DNA of 37,547 nt from NCBI GenBank assembly GCA_945897475.1, contig CAMDFL010000025.1, positions 1-37,547 of the forward strand, given 5' to 3'. The stretch comes from Bordetella parapertussis (lineage in GTDB: Bacteria > Pseudomonadota > Gammaproteobacteria > Burkholderiales > SG8-39). The notes beneath the pieces were generated by a model. It ran no database searches and was not told the DNA's origin. It worked only from the letters and a program-made list of their open reading frames with translations. Shown here piece after piece: positions 1 through 8,291 of this stretch. The position numbers were made by a program, and so were the translations under genes. Position 1 is the stretch's first letter. Every line of letters begins with the position of its first letter.

Positions 1-391
1 TATCCAGCATTTCGCCCACCTTGGCATATTCAAGCGCCAGTTCTGGACGAAAAATCGTTGTTTTACCTTTTGCATAATTGGCCAGCAAAATCGTCTTGGT
101 TTTAGCTATGGAATCAACAGCCCCCTTAAAACCTTCGTCATCTTTTCCATTGACTGCCAAAACCGCGCGATTGGCCAAACGCCCGATCAAGTTCACATCC
201 CGATTCAGGGTCCTAATCGTTGAAATACCTACAAGATCCTTATCAAACATGGACTGAGTGCTATCGATCATTTTCCCCATGCCAGAAATGGTCATGTAGG
301 TGATGATCAGCATAAAAATAATTGCAATCGAAAACCCCGTCAATAACTTTGTCAGAAGGTTCAGTTTTTCAAAAGTTTTGAATAGGTTCAA
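1..391 (-). CDS. Methyl-accepting chemotaxis protein, N-terminal fragment
   Basis: Only the first ~130 codons are in the window; the gene runs off the left edge. The start is a TTG at 391-389 with GGAG seven bases upstream. The product opens with a short basic cytoplasmic stretch (MNLFKTFEKLNLLTKLL), then one hydrophobic segment (about residues 17-34), then a periplasmic part beginning SGMGKMIDSTQSMFDKDL. This layout is typical of receptors with a four-helix-bundle (4HB_MCP) sensor: TM1, helical sensor, TM2, HAMP, signalling domain. The later domains are outside the window, so the ligand and signalling part cannot be judged. Base composition is visibly more AT-rich than in the genes that follow. 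It could instead be a histidine kinase or diguanylate cyclase with the same sensor; MCP is the more usual partner of this N-terminus. Confidence 0.72.
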   Translation of the reverse strand, partial: MNLFKTFEKLNLLTKLLTGFSIAIIFMLIITYMTISGMGKMIDSTQSMFDKDLVGISTIRTLNRDVNLIGRLANRAVLAVNGKDDEGFKGAVDSIAKTKTILLANYAKGKTTIFRPELALEYAKVGEMLD

Positions 392-669
392 GGTTGATCT
401 CCAAAAATGCCTAACAGGTTGAACGCGTTTAAGAAGATTATATCCTCCCCACAATCAGCCGAAGGCTTGGCGACTTGGTTTGGTAATCACCTTAAAAAAA
501 GAGTACGCAAAATCTACGATCTTGGATTTATAACAACGACAGGCAGCAGAGCGCAGTGGTCAAATGCAGCGCAAGTGGGTGCTCAATGCTCGGATAGCAT
601 TGCATCGGTTGTATCGGTTAGCCCGATTGAGAAAACTTGCTGTTCCAAAATTGACAACACAGGCGAAAT
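392..669. other. Intergenic stretch between exporter operon and MCP gene
   Basis: No convincing gene is visible here. The sequence is AT-richer than its surroundings near 392-560 and should hold the promoter of the leftward MCP gene, but I could not find a clear sigma70 or flagellar sigma28 box. A perfect 7-bp inverted repeat (CAATGCT, loop CGGAT, AGCATTG) lies at 584-602, downstream of the exporter stop in the leftward direction; it lacks a T-tract, so it is at best a weak terminator. A 110-codon open frame on the plus strand (407-739) has no family signature and runs into the exporter gene; I do not call it. Confidence 0.4.
584..602. other. Perfect 7-bp hairpin downstream of exporter operon
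   Basis: CAATGCT, five-base loop CGGAT, then AGCATTG. It sits about 70 bases past the stop codon of the second exporter gene. No run of T follows on either strand, so intrinsic termination is uncertain; mRNA end protection is an alternative. Confidence 0.3.
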
Positions 670-2592
670 TTACATCCTTGAATCCGCCGCTGCCGGCAAA
701 TCATCGAACGAGGCCACATTCATGGCATGCAGGCGGTGATACAGGCCGCCCATGGCGAGTAAATCCTCATGCGTGCCCTGCTCTACGATGTGGCCTTCCT
801 GCAGCACTATGATGCGATCAGCGCCGCGTATCGTGGCCAGGCGGTGCGCGATGATCAAACCGGTGCGACCAACCAGTGTTTTTTCCAACGCCGATTGAAT
901 CTCGCGCTCGGTGAAGCTATCCACGCTGGCGGTCGCCTCATCGAGAATCAGAATGCCGGCATCGGCGACGATGGCGCGGGCGAACGACAATAACTGGCGC
1001 TGGCCAATTGAAAGATTGACACCGCGTTGGCCGAGCACGGTGTCGTAGCCTTGCGGCAGACGCGCGATGAATTCATGCGCCCCCACCGCGCGCGCGGCGC
1101 CCTCAACCAGCTCGCGGCTGACATGCTGTTCGCGATAGCGGATGTTGTCGATGACGCTGCCGGTGAATAAAAACGGTTCCTGCAACACCATGGCGATATG
1201 GCGGCCGAGGGACTCCTGACGCAGATCGCGCACGTCCTTGCCGCCGATCAGCACCTGGCCTTCCCAGACGTCGTAGAAGCGGTGCAACAGCGCCATGGTG
1301 GAAGTCTTACCCGACCCGGTCGGGCCCACCAACGCCACGGTCTCGCCGGGGGCCACTTTGAAGCTGACGTTCTTCAATATCGGCAGGCCGGGGACGTAGC
1401 CAAAAGTGACATCGCGAAATTCCACCGCGCCGTCGGCATGGCTGCGCGCTTGCATGATGTCGATGGCACCGGGCTTATCCTGTACCTCGACCGGCACATC
1501 GAGCACCTCAAAGATACGTTGTCCGGAGGCCACCGCCTGCTGCATGGTGCTGTATTGCATGGTGAGCGAGCGGATCGGATCGAAGAAGCGCTGCACATAG
1601 AACAGGAACGCCACCACCACGCCAATCTCCAGGCTGCCTTCGAGAACGCGATTACCCCCAACCAGGATGACAATCGCCATGGCCGCGCCGGTGAGCGTGT
1701 CCACGGTAGGCACCATCACTTGCGCTAAGCGCGTGGCACGCAGGTGGGTGCGGTAGTTCTCGAGCGCTTTTTCACGGAAAGCATTGAAATTGAATCCCTC
1801 CCGGCTCATCTCCTGCACGGTGCGAACGCCATTGATGTTTTCGGCCAGGGCGCTGTTGACGATCGATGATGTTTCCCGCGCTCGAATGAAGGCGCGCTTG
1901 GCCGCGGGCAGCCAGATGGCGCGCACCAGCACCAGGATGGGAACCACCGACAGTGTCAAAAGCCCAAGCTCCAGGTCGAGTGCGAGCAGCACGAACACAA
2001 TACCAACCAGCAAGGCCAGATCGCCAATCGCAAAAATTGAGGATTCGAGAAACTCCTGTAACGATCCCACATCGCCCTGCAGGCGCGACATCAACTGCCC
2101 TACTTGAGTTCGATCCATGAACGAAAGGGATACGCGCTGCAGATGCTCATACATCGCGCGGCGCAGGTCGATCAAGACCTTTTCCGCGGTCACCGCCACC
2201 CAGATCTGCTGCAAGTAATTGGACAGGTAATTCACCAGCACCACCGCGAAAAAACCCAGCACCGCAATGGCGAGCAGGTATTCCGCGTTGGCGCGTGCAT
2301 CCGTCGCGAGGCCACCCGCCATGGCGGCCGGCAAGGCTTTGTCGATTACATAACGAATGACCAGGGGCACCGCGATCTGGGTCAGCGTGAATATCAACAC
2401 CGCGATGATCGAAATCACGATGCTGAATCGATAAGGGCGCAAAAAGCCGAAGAAGCGCATCAGTACTCGCGGATCGACCGATTTTGCGAAGATTTCCTCG
2501 CCGCTTTTTGCAGAGAGTTTTCTGGGCGCGGGTTGTCCCGGGCCTTCTGCGGTACTGCTTGGCGACGACCCCGGCATGGCCTTATTCGGCAT
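670..2592 (-). CDS. ABC exporter half-transporter, catalytically complete subunit (MdlB/MsbA-like)
   Basis: A 640-residue fused membrane-plus-ATPase ABC exporter subunit of the inner membrane. About residues 45-340 are the six-helix exporter domain. The ATPase domain shows Walker A GPTGSGKTS (423-431), Q-loop VLQEPF, Walker B ILILDE with catalytic Glu552, and the H-loop IIAHRLAT. Its signature motif is LSIGQ (527-531) rather than LSGGQ. The start at 2592 has AGGGAT nine bases upstream and overlaps the stop of the preceding gene by 11 bases; an ATG at 2577 has a worse site, and the longer open frame reading back to 2757 is unlikely. The altered signature here pairs with an altered Walker B in the upstream gene, which points to a heterodimer. 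The substrate (drug, lipid or peptide) cannot be read from sequence. Confidence 0.9.
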   Translation of the reverse strand: MPNKAMPGSSPSSTAEGPGQPAPRKLSAKSGEEIFAKSVDPRVLMRFFGFLRPYRFSIVISIIAVLIFTLTQIAVPLVIRYVIDKALPAAMAGGLATDARANAEYLLAIAVLGFFAVVLVNYLSNYLQQIWVAVTAEKVLIDLRRAMYEHLQRVSLSFMDRTQVGQLMSRLQGDVGSLQEFLESSIFAIGDLALLVGIVFVLLALDLELGLLTLSVVPILVLVRAIWLPAAKRAFIRARETSSIVNSALAENINGVRTVQEMSREGFNFNAFREKALENYRTHLRATRLAQVMVPTVDTLTGAAMAIVILVGGNRVLEGSLEIGVVVAFLFYVQRFFDPIRSLTMQYSTMQQAVASGQRIFEVLDVPVEVQDKPGAIDIMQARSHADGAVEFRDVTFGYVPGLPILKNVSFKVAPGETVALVGPTGSGKTSTMALLHRFYDVWEGQVLIGGKDVRDLRQESLGRHIAMVLQEPFLFTGSVIDNIRYREQHVSRELVEGAARAVGAHEFIARLPQGYDTVLGQRGVNLSIGQRQLLSFARAIVADAGILILDEATASVDSFTEREIQSALEKTLVGRTGLIIAHRLATIRGADRIIVLQEGHIVEQGTHEDLLAMGGLYHRLHAMNVASFDDLPAAADSRM

Positions 2593-4459
2593 GCGCGTTA
2601 TCCCTGGCGGCGCCCATTTGCAGATCAAACAGGCGGCGATAGCGGCCGTTTTGCGCGAGCATGACCTCATGCGAACCACGCTCAACGATACGACCGTCCT
2701 CCAAAAACAGAATCTCATCGGCATGCATGAGCGAGGACAGGCGGTGCGAAATAACAATGGTAGCCCGGGTTCGGTTGAGTTCTTTCAAGGAATCGCGAAT
2801 GCGAAGCTCGGTGCCTGCATCGATGGCAGCGGTGGAATCGTCGAACACAATGACCCGCGGCGTGAGCAGCACGCTTCTGGCGATCGACAGGCGCTGGCGT
2901 TGGCCACCTGAGAGTGACAAGCCGCGCTCGCCAACCAGCGTGTCGTACCCAGCCGGCAGGCCCGCCACATAATCGTGCAATTGCGCGGTGTCCGCCGCCT
3001 CGACCACGCGGTCATCCTCGGCGCCGGGCTCGCCGTAGGATACATTCTCGCGAACTTCGGTTTTAAAGAGAAACGTGTCCTGCTGCACCACGCCAACCTG
3101 CTCGCGAAGCGAATCCAGCGTTACATCGCGTATGTCCTGGCCATCGACCGTGATACGCCCCGCGGTGACATCGTAGAAGCGCGGAATCAGATGCGCGATG
3201 GTGGATTTGCCGCTGCCCGGGGGGCCAACGATGCCCAGTGTCTGCCCGGCTTTGACCCGGAAAGAGATGCCCTCAACCGTGTGCTCGCTCTGGAAACCCT
3301 GATAGGAGAAAGACACGTTCTCAAAGGCCAAGACCGCCTCAGTGAGCTTCAATGCGGGTGCGCCTAGCTTGTCCCTTATAGCCGGCTCAAGATCAAGGAT
3401 CTCAAACATGCGTGCACCAGAGACCGAGGCTCTCGCATAGCCATTGATCACCAGACCCACCTGCCGCACCGGCATCTGCAGCACCGTCATGAACACCAGG
3501 AACTGTGTGAGTTCACCAACCGTCATCTGGCCCTCGATCACGCGCAGGCCACCAAACCACAACACCAGACCCATGGCAACGAAGTAAGAGAAAGTCATCA
3601 TCGACGTATTGAAATAACGCACATGCACCATCTTGATGGCGGGCTCCAAGGTGCGCTCCTGCCAATCATCGAACTTCTTCATCTCGTGCTGCTGTGCGGA
3701 GAATGCACGCACCACGCGGATGCCGGCCAGGTTCTCCTCCATGATGCGAGTGAGCACGCTCATCTTCTCCTGGAATTCGCGCCACAGCGCACGCACCTGC
3801 ATGCGGAATACCACGCCGCGCCAGAACGCGAATGGCACGAAGCTGACGCACAAGAAGCCGAGAAGCAAATCCTGCCCCATATACAAATACGCGCCCAGTC
3901 CAATCAACACCGCCAACTGGAACAAACGCATGATGCCGGTCTCGATAAAGCGCCTCACCCCTTCGATGTCCAGCATGCCGCGGGTGATGAGATCGCCTGA
4001 ATGAATGCGGTCGTGATAGCTGAAAGACAGGCGCTGCAATTTCTCGAAAAACGCCAGACGCAGCTCTAAGGCGAAGCTCTGGCCGATCGATTCCGCCAGA
4101 TAATTGTGAGACAGCGTGAACAAACCGCGCATCACCGCCGTGCCCAATACCAGCAGAGCCGATCCGACCAAGGCCGACTTTGCCAATCCGATTGCGCCTG
4201 AGTCTCCACCTCCGGCCATCGCGAGCATGGATCCCGCTTGGTCAATCGCTTGCCCCAGAAACCGCGGAATCAGCAATTGAAATATCGCCCCGCCGATGAC
4301 CGCGAGCACCGCGGCAGGGAAACGCACTTTGTACGATAAAGCCATGCGCAACACACGCCACAAGGCGTTCACGCCGCGGCGATAATCGCCATTGATGGAG
4401 GGAACCAGGGTATCGGCGCCGATCGCCTGGGCCGGTAGAGCTTCTGTGGGTGTACTCAA
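2582..4459 (-). CDS. ABC exporter half-transporter, subunit with degenerate Walker B (MdlA-like)
   Basis: A 625-residue exporter half-transporter: membrane domain at about residues 40-345, ATPase domain from about 375. Walker A is GPPGSGKST (412-420), the signature is canonical LSGGQ (516-520) and the H-loop is VISHRL. Walker B reads VIVFDDS, so the catalytic Glu is replaced by Asp541. In heterodimeric exporters such as TM287/288 and LmrCD, one ATP site is degenerate in this way. Here the degenerate site would join this Walker B with the LSIGQ of the downstream partner, while the active site joins this LSGGQ with the partner's Glu552. The start is a TTG at 4459; no ATG is available because an in-frame TAA lies just upstream. 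The nearest strong purine box (AAGGAAAG, 4474-4481) is 14 bases away and lies inside a tandem repeat. Confidence 0.9.
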   Translation of the reverse strand: MSTPTEALPAQAIGADTLVPSINGDYRRGVNALWRVLRMALSYKVRFPAAVLAVIGGAIFQLLIPRFLGQAIDQAGSMLAMAGGGDSGAIGLAKSALVGSALLVLGTAVMRGLFTLSHNYLAESIGQSFALELRLAFFEKLQRLSFSYHDRIHSGDLITRGMLDIEGVRRFIETGIMRLFQLAVLIGLGAYLYMGQDLLLGFLCVSFVPFAFWRGVVFRMQVRALWREFQEKMSVLTRIMEENLAGIRVVRAFSAQQHEMKKFDDWQERTLEPAIKMVHVRYFNTSMMTFSYFVAMGLVLWFGGLRVIEGQMTVGELTQFLVFMTVLQMPVRQVGLVINGYARASVSGARMFEILDLEPAIRDKLGAPALKLTEAVLAFENVSFSYQGFQSEHTVEGISFRVKAGQTLGIVGPPGSGKSTIAHLIPRFYDVTAGRITVDGQDIRDVTLDSLREQVGVVQQDTFLFKTEVRENVSYGEPGAEDDRVVEAADTAQLHDYVAGLPAGYDTLVGERGLSLSGGQRQRLSIARSVLLTPRVIVFDDSTAAIDAGTELRIRDSLKELNRTRATIVISHRLSSLMHADEILFLEDGRIVERGSHEVMLAQNGRYRRLFDLQMGAARDNAHAE

Positions 4460-4463
4460 AATG

Positions 4464-4526
4464 GCTTTCGTTGCTTTCCTTGCTTACGTGACTTTCGTTA
4501 CTTTCAATACTTTCATTGCTTTCATA
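4464..4526. repeat. 9-bp degenerate tandem repeat upstream of a TTG start
   Basis: Seven consecutive 9-bp units can be laid out: GCTTTCGTT, GCTTTCCTT, GCTTACGTG, ACTTTCGTT, ACTTTCAAT, ACTTTCATT, GCTTTCATA. On the coding (minus) strand each unit reads roughly NAYGAAAGY. The array fills most of the 84 bases between the YbbP-like stop and the TTG start of the exporter gene, and one unit carries the best Shine-Dalgarno-like box (AAGGAAAG). Confidence 0.75.
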
Positions 4527-4543
4527 ACCTCAATGACCGGCGC

Positions 4544-7039
4544 TCAGACCTCACGCAGCACCAGCAATGGCGGATGGTTCAATGCAGCCCGCGCCCCTGC
4601 CCTGGCGTTCCAGGCCACGCAAGCCAAGCCTGCCAAGGGTCCGGCCAGCCAAACCCAGGCATTGATCTGATGCGGGAACTGGAACACAAAATGCGCCACA
4701 CCCCAGCCAATAGCGCTTGCGCCGGCCGCCGCCAGCAGGCCAGAGAGCAAGCCCAGCACCAGAAATTCAGCACGTAGCGCGGCCAGAATTTGCCGCCTCG
4801 ATGCCCCCAAGGCCCGCATCAATGCTGCTTCCTGGGAACGCTCGTCCTGTGTGGCTAAGAGCGCCGAATACAAAACCAGAACACCCGCGGCAAGCGCGAA
4901 CAGGAACACAAAGCGCACCGCCTGTACCACCTGATCGATAATAAGTTGAGCTTGCCGGAGGATCGCGCTCATATCCACCAGGGTGAGGTTGGGAAAACCT
5001 TGTGAGATTGAGTTGGCGAAGCCGAGCTTGCCTTCGGGCAGGTGAAACGCCGAGATGTAGCTGGCAGGCGCCTGATCGAGCAGCGATGGCGTCGCGATAA
5101 CGAAGAAATTGACACGCATCGAATCCCAGTCAAGGCTGCGTATGCTGGTGATTGGGGCGGTGATGTTTCGACCAGCCACTTGCCATGTCATGGTATCGCC
5201 CAGTTTCCAATCGCGTCGCTTGGCCATGCCTTGTTCGACTGAAAAGGCGCCGTTCTTCAAATCCTCGGGAGTGAACCACGCGCCCGCCACCACCGTGTTA
5301 TACGGTTGCGGCGATTCCATGAACGACAAATTGAACTCGCGCTCCACCGCCCGCCGTTCGCGTTCCTCCATGGCCTCGATATTCAAGGGCTGGCCGTTAT
5401 GCGCCACATAACGGCCGCGCACCATGGGATAGATGGCGGGAGCGGCAACGCCGGCATCGCGGAACAGTGAATCGATGGCTTCAATCTGCCCTGGCTGAAT
5501 ATTGACCACGAAGCGATTGGGCGCATCGGCGGGGAGCTTCTTCGCCCAGGTGGAAATCAAATCATCGAATGTGAAACTCAGCATCAGCACCGCGGTGAGG
5601 CCGAGGGCCAGAGCGAGAACCTGCACGGTATTGGCGTTCGCATGCCGTTTCAAATTCGCCATGCCATAGCGCCAGGTGATACCCGCGCCGGCACCGGCGC
5701 GTCCCGCCAGATTGAGACAGACATATGCAATCGCACCAAACAGCGCGAACGACAGCGCGAATCCAGCCAGCACCGTCAGCCCGAGTTTCACGCTGCCCGC
5801 CTGCCACACCAGAAGTGCGGCGATGACCACCAGGCCCAATCCCCAGGCGAGGCTGGCGGCTTGGTTGGGTGCGCCAAGATCACGGCGCAATACCCGCAGC
5901 GCGGGTACATTTTTTAATTGAAGAAGAGGCGGCAAGGCGAATCCAAGCAGCAAGGCCATACCCACCAACAATCCCTGCACCGCCGGCAGCGCCGATGGCG
6001 CGGGCAACACCGCGCCGGCCAGTTGTTGGATCAACGCGGCAATGATGTATTGCGCCGCGAATCCGAACAGGCATCCCGCGACGCTTGCGACCAGCCCCAA
6101 GCTCGCAAATTCGCAAGCGCTCAAGACGAAAAGGCGCGACTGGGTTGCGCCCAGGCAGCGCATCACCGCGAAACCATTAAGATGCCGCGCGGTATAGCGA
6201 CGCGTCGACAGCGACACCGCCACTGCGGCGAGTATCACCGCCAGCAGCGCCGTTAATCCGACAAATTGTTCGCCGCGTTCGATGGACTGGCGCACTTGCG
6301 GGCTGGCATTCTCCAGGCTTTGAAGTGTTTCGCCGCGCGCGAGAAGCGGCTTGACCCAGGCTTCAAATTCGCTCACCGCGCCGCGATCACCGGCGGCAAG
6401 CAGGTTGTAGCGCACGCGGCTGCCGGTTTGCACCAGACCGGTCGCCGCAACGTCTTCGATACGCAGCATCAGACGCGGCGCGATATTGAAAAACGAGGCG
6501 TTGCGATCCGGCTCCAGGGTGAGAATCGCGCCGATGCGAAAGCTCTGTTCGCCCAGTTGCAGGTTCTCGCCTACGCGCCGCTCCAAGGCTAGCGCCAGGC
6601 GCTCGTCCACCCAGACGGTGCCGCGCTCGGGCACGCGCTCGGTGGCCTCATCCGGTGAATTCAATGCTGGGGAGATGCGCATCCTGCCGCGCAGCGGATA
6701 GCCCTCCGACACGGCTTTCACCCCGCTCAATTGCGTGGCGGTGTCTCCTCGCGCCATGCTGACAAAGCTCATTATTTCGGCGAATGCCATCCCGCGTCGC
6801 CGGATCTCATCGGGAATCTCGCGCGACCATGGATGATCCGCGTCGAGCAGCACGTCTGCCCCAAGCAACTGATGCGCATCGCGCAGCATGGCCTGACGAA
6901 TGCGATCGGCGAAAAACCCGACACTGGTGACGCTCGCGACCGCGACCACCAGCGCCAGGGCGAGCACGCGCAACTCGCCAGCACGCCAGTCGCGCACGAG
7001 CATTCGCAGGGCCAGCTTCAAGAGTGAGTTATCGCGCAT
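4544..7039 (-). CDS. ybbP: YbbP-like ABC transporter permease (FtsX/MacB-type)
   Basis: An 831-residue inner-membrane permease of the FtsX-like superfamily, the size class of E. coli YbbP. A first membrane segment (about residues 20-42) is followed by a large extracytoplasmic region (about 45-245), three further segments (about 255-370), a second pair plus an extracytoplasmic domain (about 400-690), and a terminal FtsX core (about 700-820) with the pattern DERSQEAALMRALGASRRQI. The paired ATPase is YbbA, two genes upstream. Mechanotransmission ABC systems of this type act on cell-envelope substrates rather than moving solutes. It is preceded by the lipocalin-like gene at a 21-base distance. 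No good ribosome-binding site is visible before the ATG at 7039, so coupling to the upstream gene is likely (inference). Confidence 0.85.
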   Translation of the reverse strand: MRDNSLLKLALRMLVRDWRAGELRVLALALVVAVASVTSVGFFADRIRQAMLRDAHQLLGADVLLDADHPWSREIPDEIRRRGMAFAEIMSFVSMARGDTATQLSGVKAVSEGYPLRGRMRISPALNSPDEATERVPERGTVWVDERLALALERRVGENLQLGEQSFRIGAILTLEPDRNASFFNIAPRLMLRIEDVAATGLVQTGSRVRYNLLAAGDRGAVSEFEAWVKPLLARGETLQSLENASPQVRQSIERGEQFVGLTALLAVILAAVAVSLSTRRYTARHLNGFAVMRCLGATQSRLFVLSACEFASLGLVASVAGCLFGFAAQYIIAALIQQLAGAVLPAPSALPAVQGLLVGMALLLGFALPPLLQLKNVPALRVLRRDLGAPNQAASLAWGLGLVVIAALLVWQAGSVKLGLTVLAGFALSFALFGAIAYVCLNLAGRAGAGAGITWRYGMANLKRHANANTVQVLALALGLTAVLMLSFTFDDLISTWAKKLPADAPNRFVVNIQPGQIEAIDSLFRDAGVAAPAIYPMVRGRYVAHNGQPLNIEAMEERERRAVEREFNLSFMESPQPYNTVVAGAWFTPEDLKNGAFSVEQGMAKRRDWKLGDTMTWQVAGRNITAPITSIRSLDWDSMRVNFFVIATPSLLDQAPASYISAFHLPEGKLGFANSISQGFPNLTLVDMSAILRQAQLIIDQVVQAVRFVFLFALAAGVLVLYSALLATQDERSQEAALMRALGASRRQILAALRAEFLVLGLLSGLLAAAGASAIGWGVAHFVFQFPHQINAWVWLAGPLAGLACVAWNARAGARAALNHPPLLVLREV

Positions 7040-7060
7040 GCGCTATTCGAGGCAAGCCAA

Positions 7061-7492
7061 TCAGGCTTTCTCCATGCGCTCCCAATAAATACGTTCCACC
7101 GTGCCCTCTTCATCCGGCTGCGTGGTCAATATGAGTAACTTTCCATCGAATTTGAAATTGCGCACATTTGCGCTGCCCACCCAATTGGGAAAGAACGACA
7201 CATCGATATGGTGATACACCTTATCGCCTTTAACCTCGTAGTGGCCCGCATAGGCGACCACACCGCGCGCCGCATCCGTCAATTCCGCATCGCCCGCCGC
7301 ATTGATGTGTTTGGCCGCCAGAGGCTTGCGATCGGGCGGCGTGGAGACCACGATCACCAGGCCCTCCTTGGTGTAGACGATACGCGCGGGCCGCTCGCTT
7401 TGCGGATCACGCAAATGCGTGACTCGGCCATCTTTATCGATCTGCTCATGGCCCTTGCCCTTGTAGGTTCCTACGAAATCACTGGCATCCAT
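7061..7492 (-). CDS. Lipocalin-like domain protein (143 aa)
   Basis: A small soluble protein without a signal peptide. It begins MDASDFVGTYKGKGHEQI and ends with IYWERMEKA. The composition suggests a beta barrel: alternating hydrophobic strands, RPARIVYTKEGLVIVV, an AYAGHYEV strand and a VYHHIDVSFFPNW segment. This pattern is typical of the lipocalin-like (Lipocalin_5) family. The ATG at 7492 has AGGA seven bases upstream and is preferred over frames opening at 7531. It lies between ybbA and the ybbP-like gene, an unusual insertion into a normally contiguous ATPase/permease pair, so it may act with that transporter (inference). The ligand is unknown. Confidence 0.75.
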   Translation of the reverse strand: MDASDFVGTYKGKGHEQIDKDGRVTHLRDPQSERPARIVYTKEGLVIVVSTPPDRKPLAAKHINAAGDAELTDAARGVVAYAGHYEVKGDKVYHHIDVSFFPNWVGSANVRNFKFDGKLLILTTQPDEEGTVERIYWERMEKA

Positions 7493-7522
7493 GAATCTAT
7501 CCTTTTCGTTATTGATCATTCC

Positions 7523-7558
7523 CAAAAACATGACAGCTAGGTAAGAAGCATGTTTTTG
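7523..7558. promoter_or_regulatory. 10-bp perfect inverted repeat between ybbA and the lipocalin gene
   Basis: CAAAAACATG at 7523-7532 and CATGTTTTTG at 7549-7558, separated by 16 bases. It lies 31 bases upstream of the lipocalin-like start in the leftward direction. The arms are too AT-rich for a typical terminator stem, so an operator or a folded leader is more likely. Confidence 0.45.
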
Positions 7559-7604
7559 TCATGAATTATGAACTTCTCAATAATCCGGCCAATTGCCAAA
7601 ACCA

Positions 7605-8291
7605 TCAGCTCACTACTTTGCCTGCGGCAAGACGAATAATCCGCCCGCAACGTCGCGCCAGGGCTTCATCGTGCGTCACCAATACCAAAGTGGTGCCGGC
7701 CTCGGCGTTCATTTCGAACAGCAGGTCGATAATCGCCCCGCCGGTAGTCGCATCCAGATTACCGGTGGGCTCATCCGCCAGAAGAAGTTTTGGCTTCACC
7801 ACGAAAGCCCGCGCCAGCGCTACGCGCTGCTGTTCGCCACCTGATAGATATTTCGGATAATGCCGCAGGCGCTCCCCCAATCCCACGCGTTTCAACATGC
7901 TGATCGCGGCTTCTTCAACGCCGGTTTGGCCAGCCAACTCCAGCGGCAACATGACGTTTTCCTGCGCGCTCAATGCCGGCAACAACTGAAACGACTGGAA
8001 CACAAAGCCCAGGAGCTTGGCGCGAAGCAACGCCCTGCCATCCTCATTAAGTGCAAAAAAATCCTTGCCGTCGATTTTCACGGTGCCCGAGGTCGGAACA
8101 TCCAGCCCCGCCAACAGTCCAAGCAGGGTGGACTTCCCCGACCCGGACGCCCCGACGATGGCAATCGCCTCTCCGGACATGATTTCGAAATCAATATCCT
8201 GCAAAATCACCAATTTAGATGCCGATCCGTTAGGCGGCGCGGCCAATGGCACGACTTTGCACAAGCTTTCTGAACGTATGATTGGCGACAT
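7605..8291 (-). CDS. ybbA: YbbA-like ABC transporter ATP-binding protein
   Basis: A 228-residue ATPase of the MacB/LolD/YbbA class. It has Walker A GASGSGKST (47-55), Q-loop FVFQSFQLL, signature LSGGEQ (149-154), Walker B LLLADEPTGNLD with catalytic Glu174, and switch His207 in VTHDEA. The ADEPTGNLD sequence is characteristic of this class. The start at 8291 has CCAAGGG a few bases upstream and aligns with the N-terminus of E. coli YbbA; the upstream open frame to 8339 is not needed. It works with the YbbP-like permease. Its ATG shares a CATG with the ATG of tesA on the other strand, so each gene's ribosome-binding region lies inside the other's coding sequence. ybbA divergent from tesA is the arrangement known from E. 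coli. Confidence 0.9.
   Translation of the reverse strand: MSPIIRSESLCKVVPLAAPPNGSASKLVILQDIDFEIMSGEAIAIVGASGSGKSTLLGLLAGLDVPTSGTVKIDGKDFFALNEDGRALLRAKLLGFVFQSFQLLPALSAQENVMLPLELAGQTGVEEAAISMLKRVGLGERLRHYPKYLSGGEQQRVALARAFVVKPKLLLADEPTGNLDATTGGAIIDLLFEMNAEAGTTLVLVTHDEALARRCGRIIRLAAGKVVS

Noticed and set aside
407-739. 110-codon open frame on the plus strand between the MCP and exporter genes
   Set aside because: No family pattern, no good ribosome-binding site, and its 3' part overlaps the exporter gene. More likely chance plus promoter DNA.
2104-2664. 186-codon plus-strand open frame within the exporter genes
   Set aside because: Antisense to a conserved ABC membrane domain; no recognisable motif.
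7523-7558. Inverted repeat considered as an intrinsic terminator after ybbA
   Set aside because: Arms are AT-rich with A5/T5 runs inside the stem rather than a GC-rich stem followed by T's; kept only as a possible regulatory dyad.
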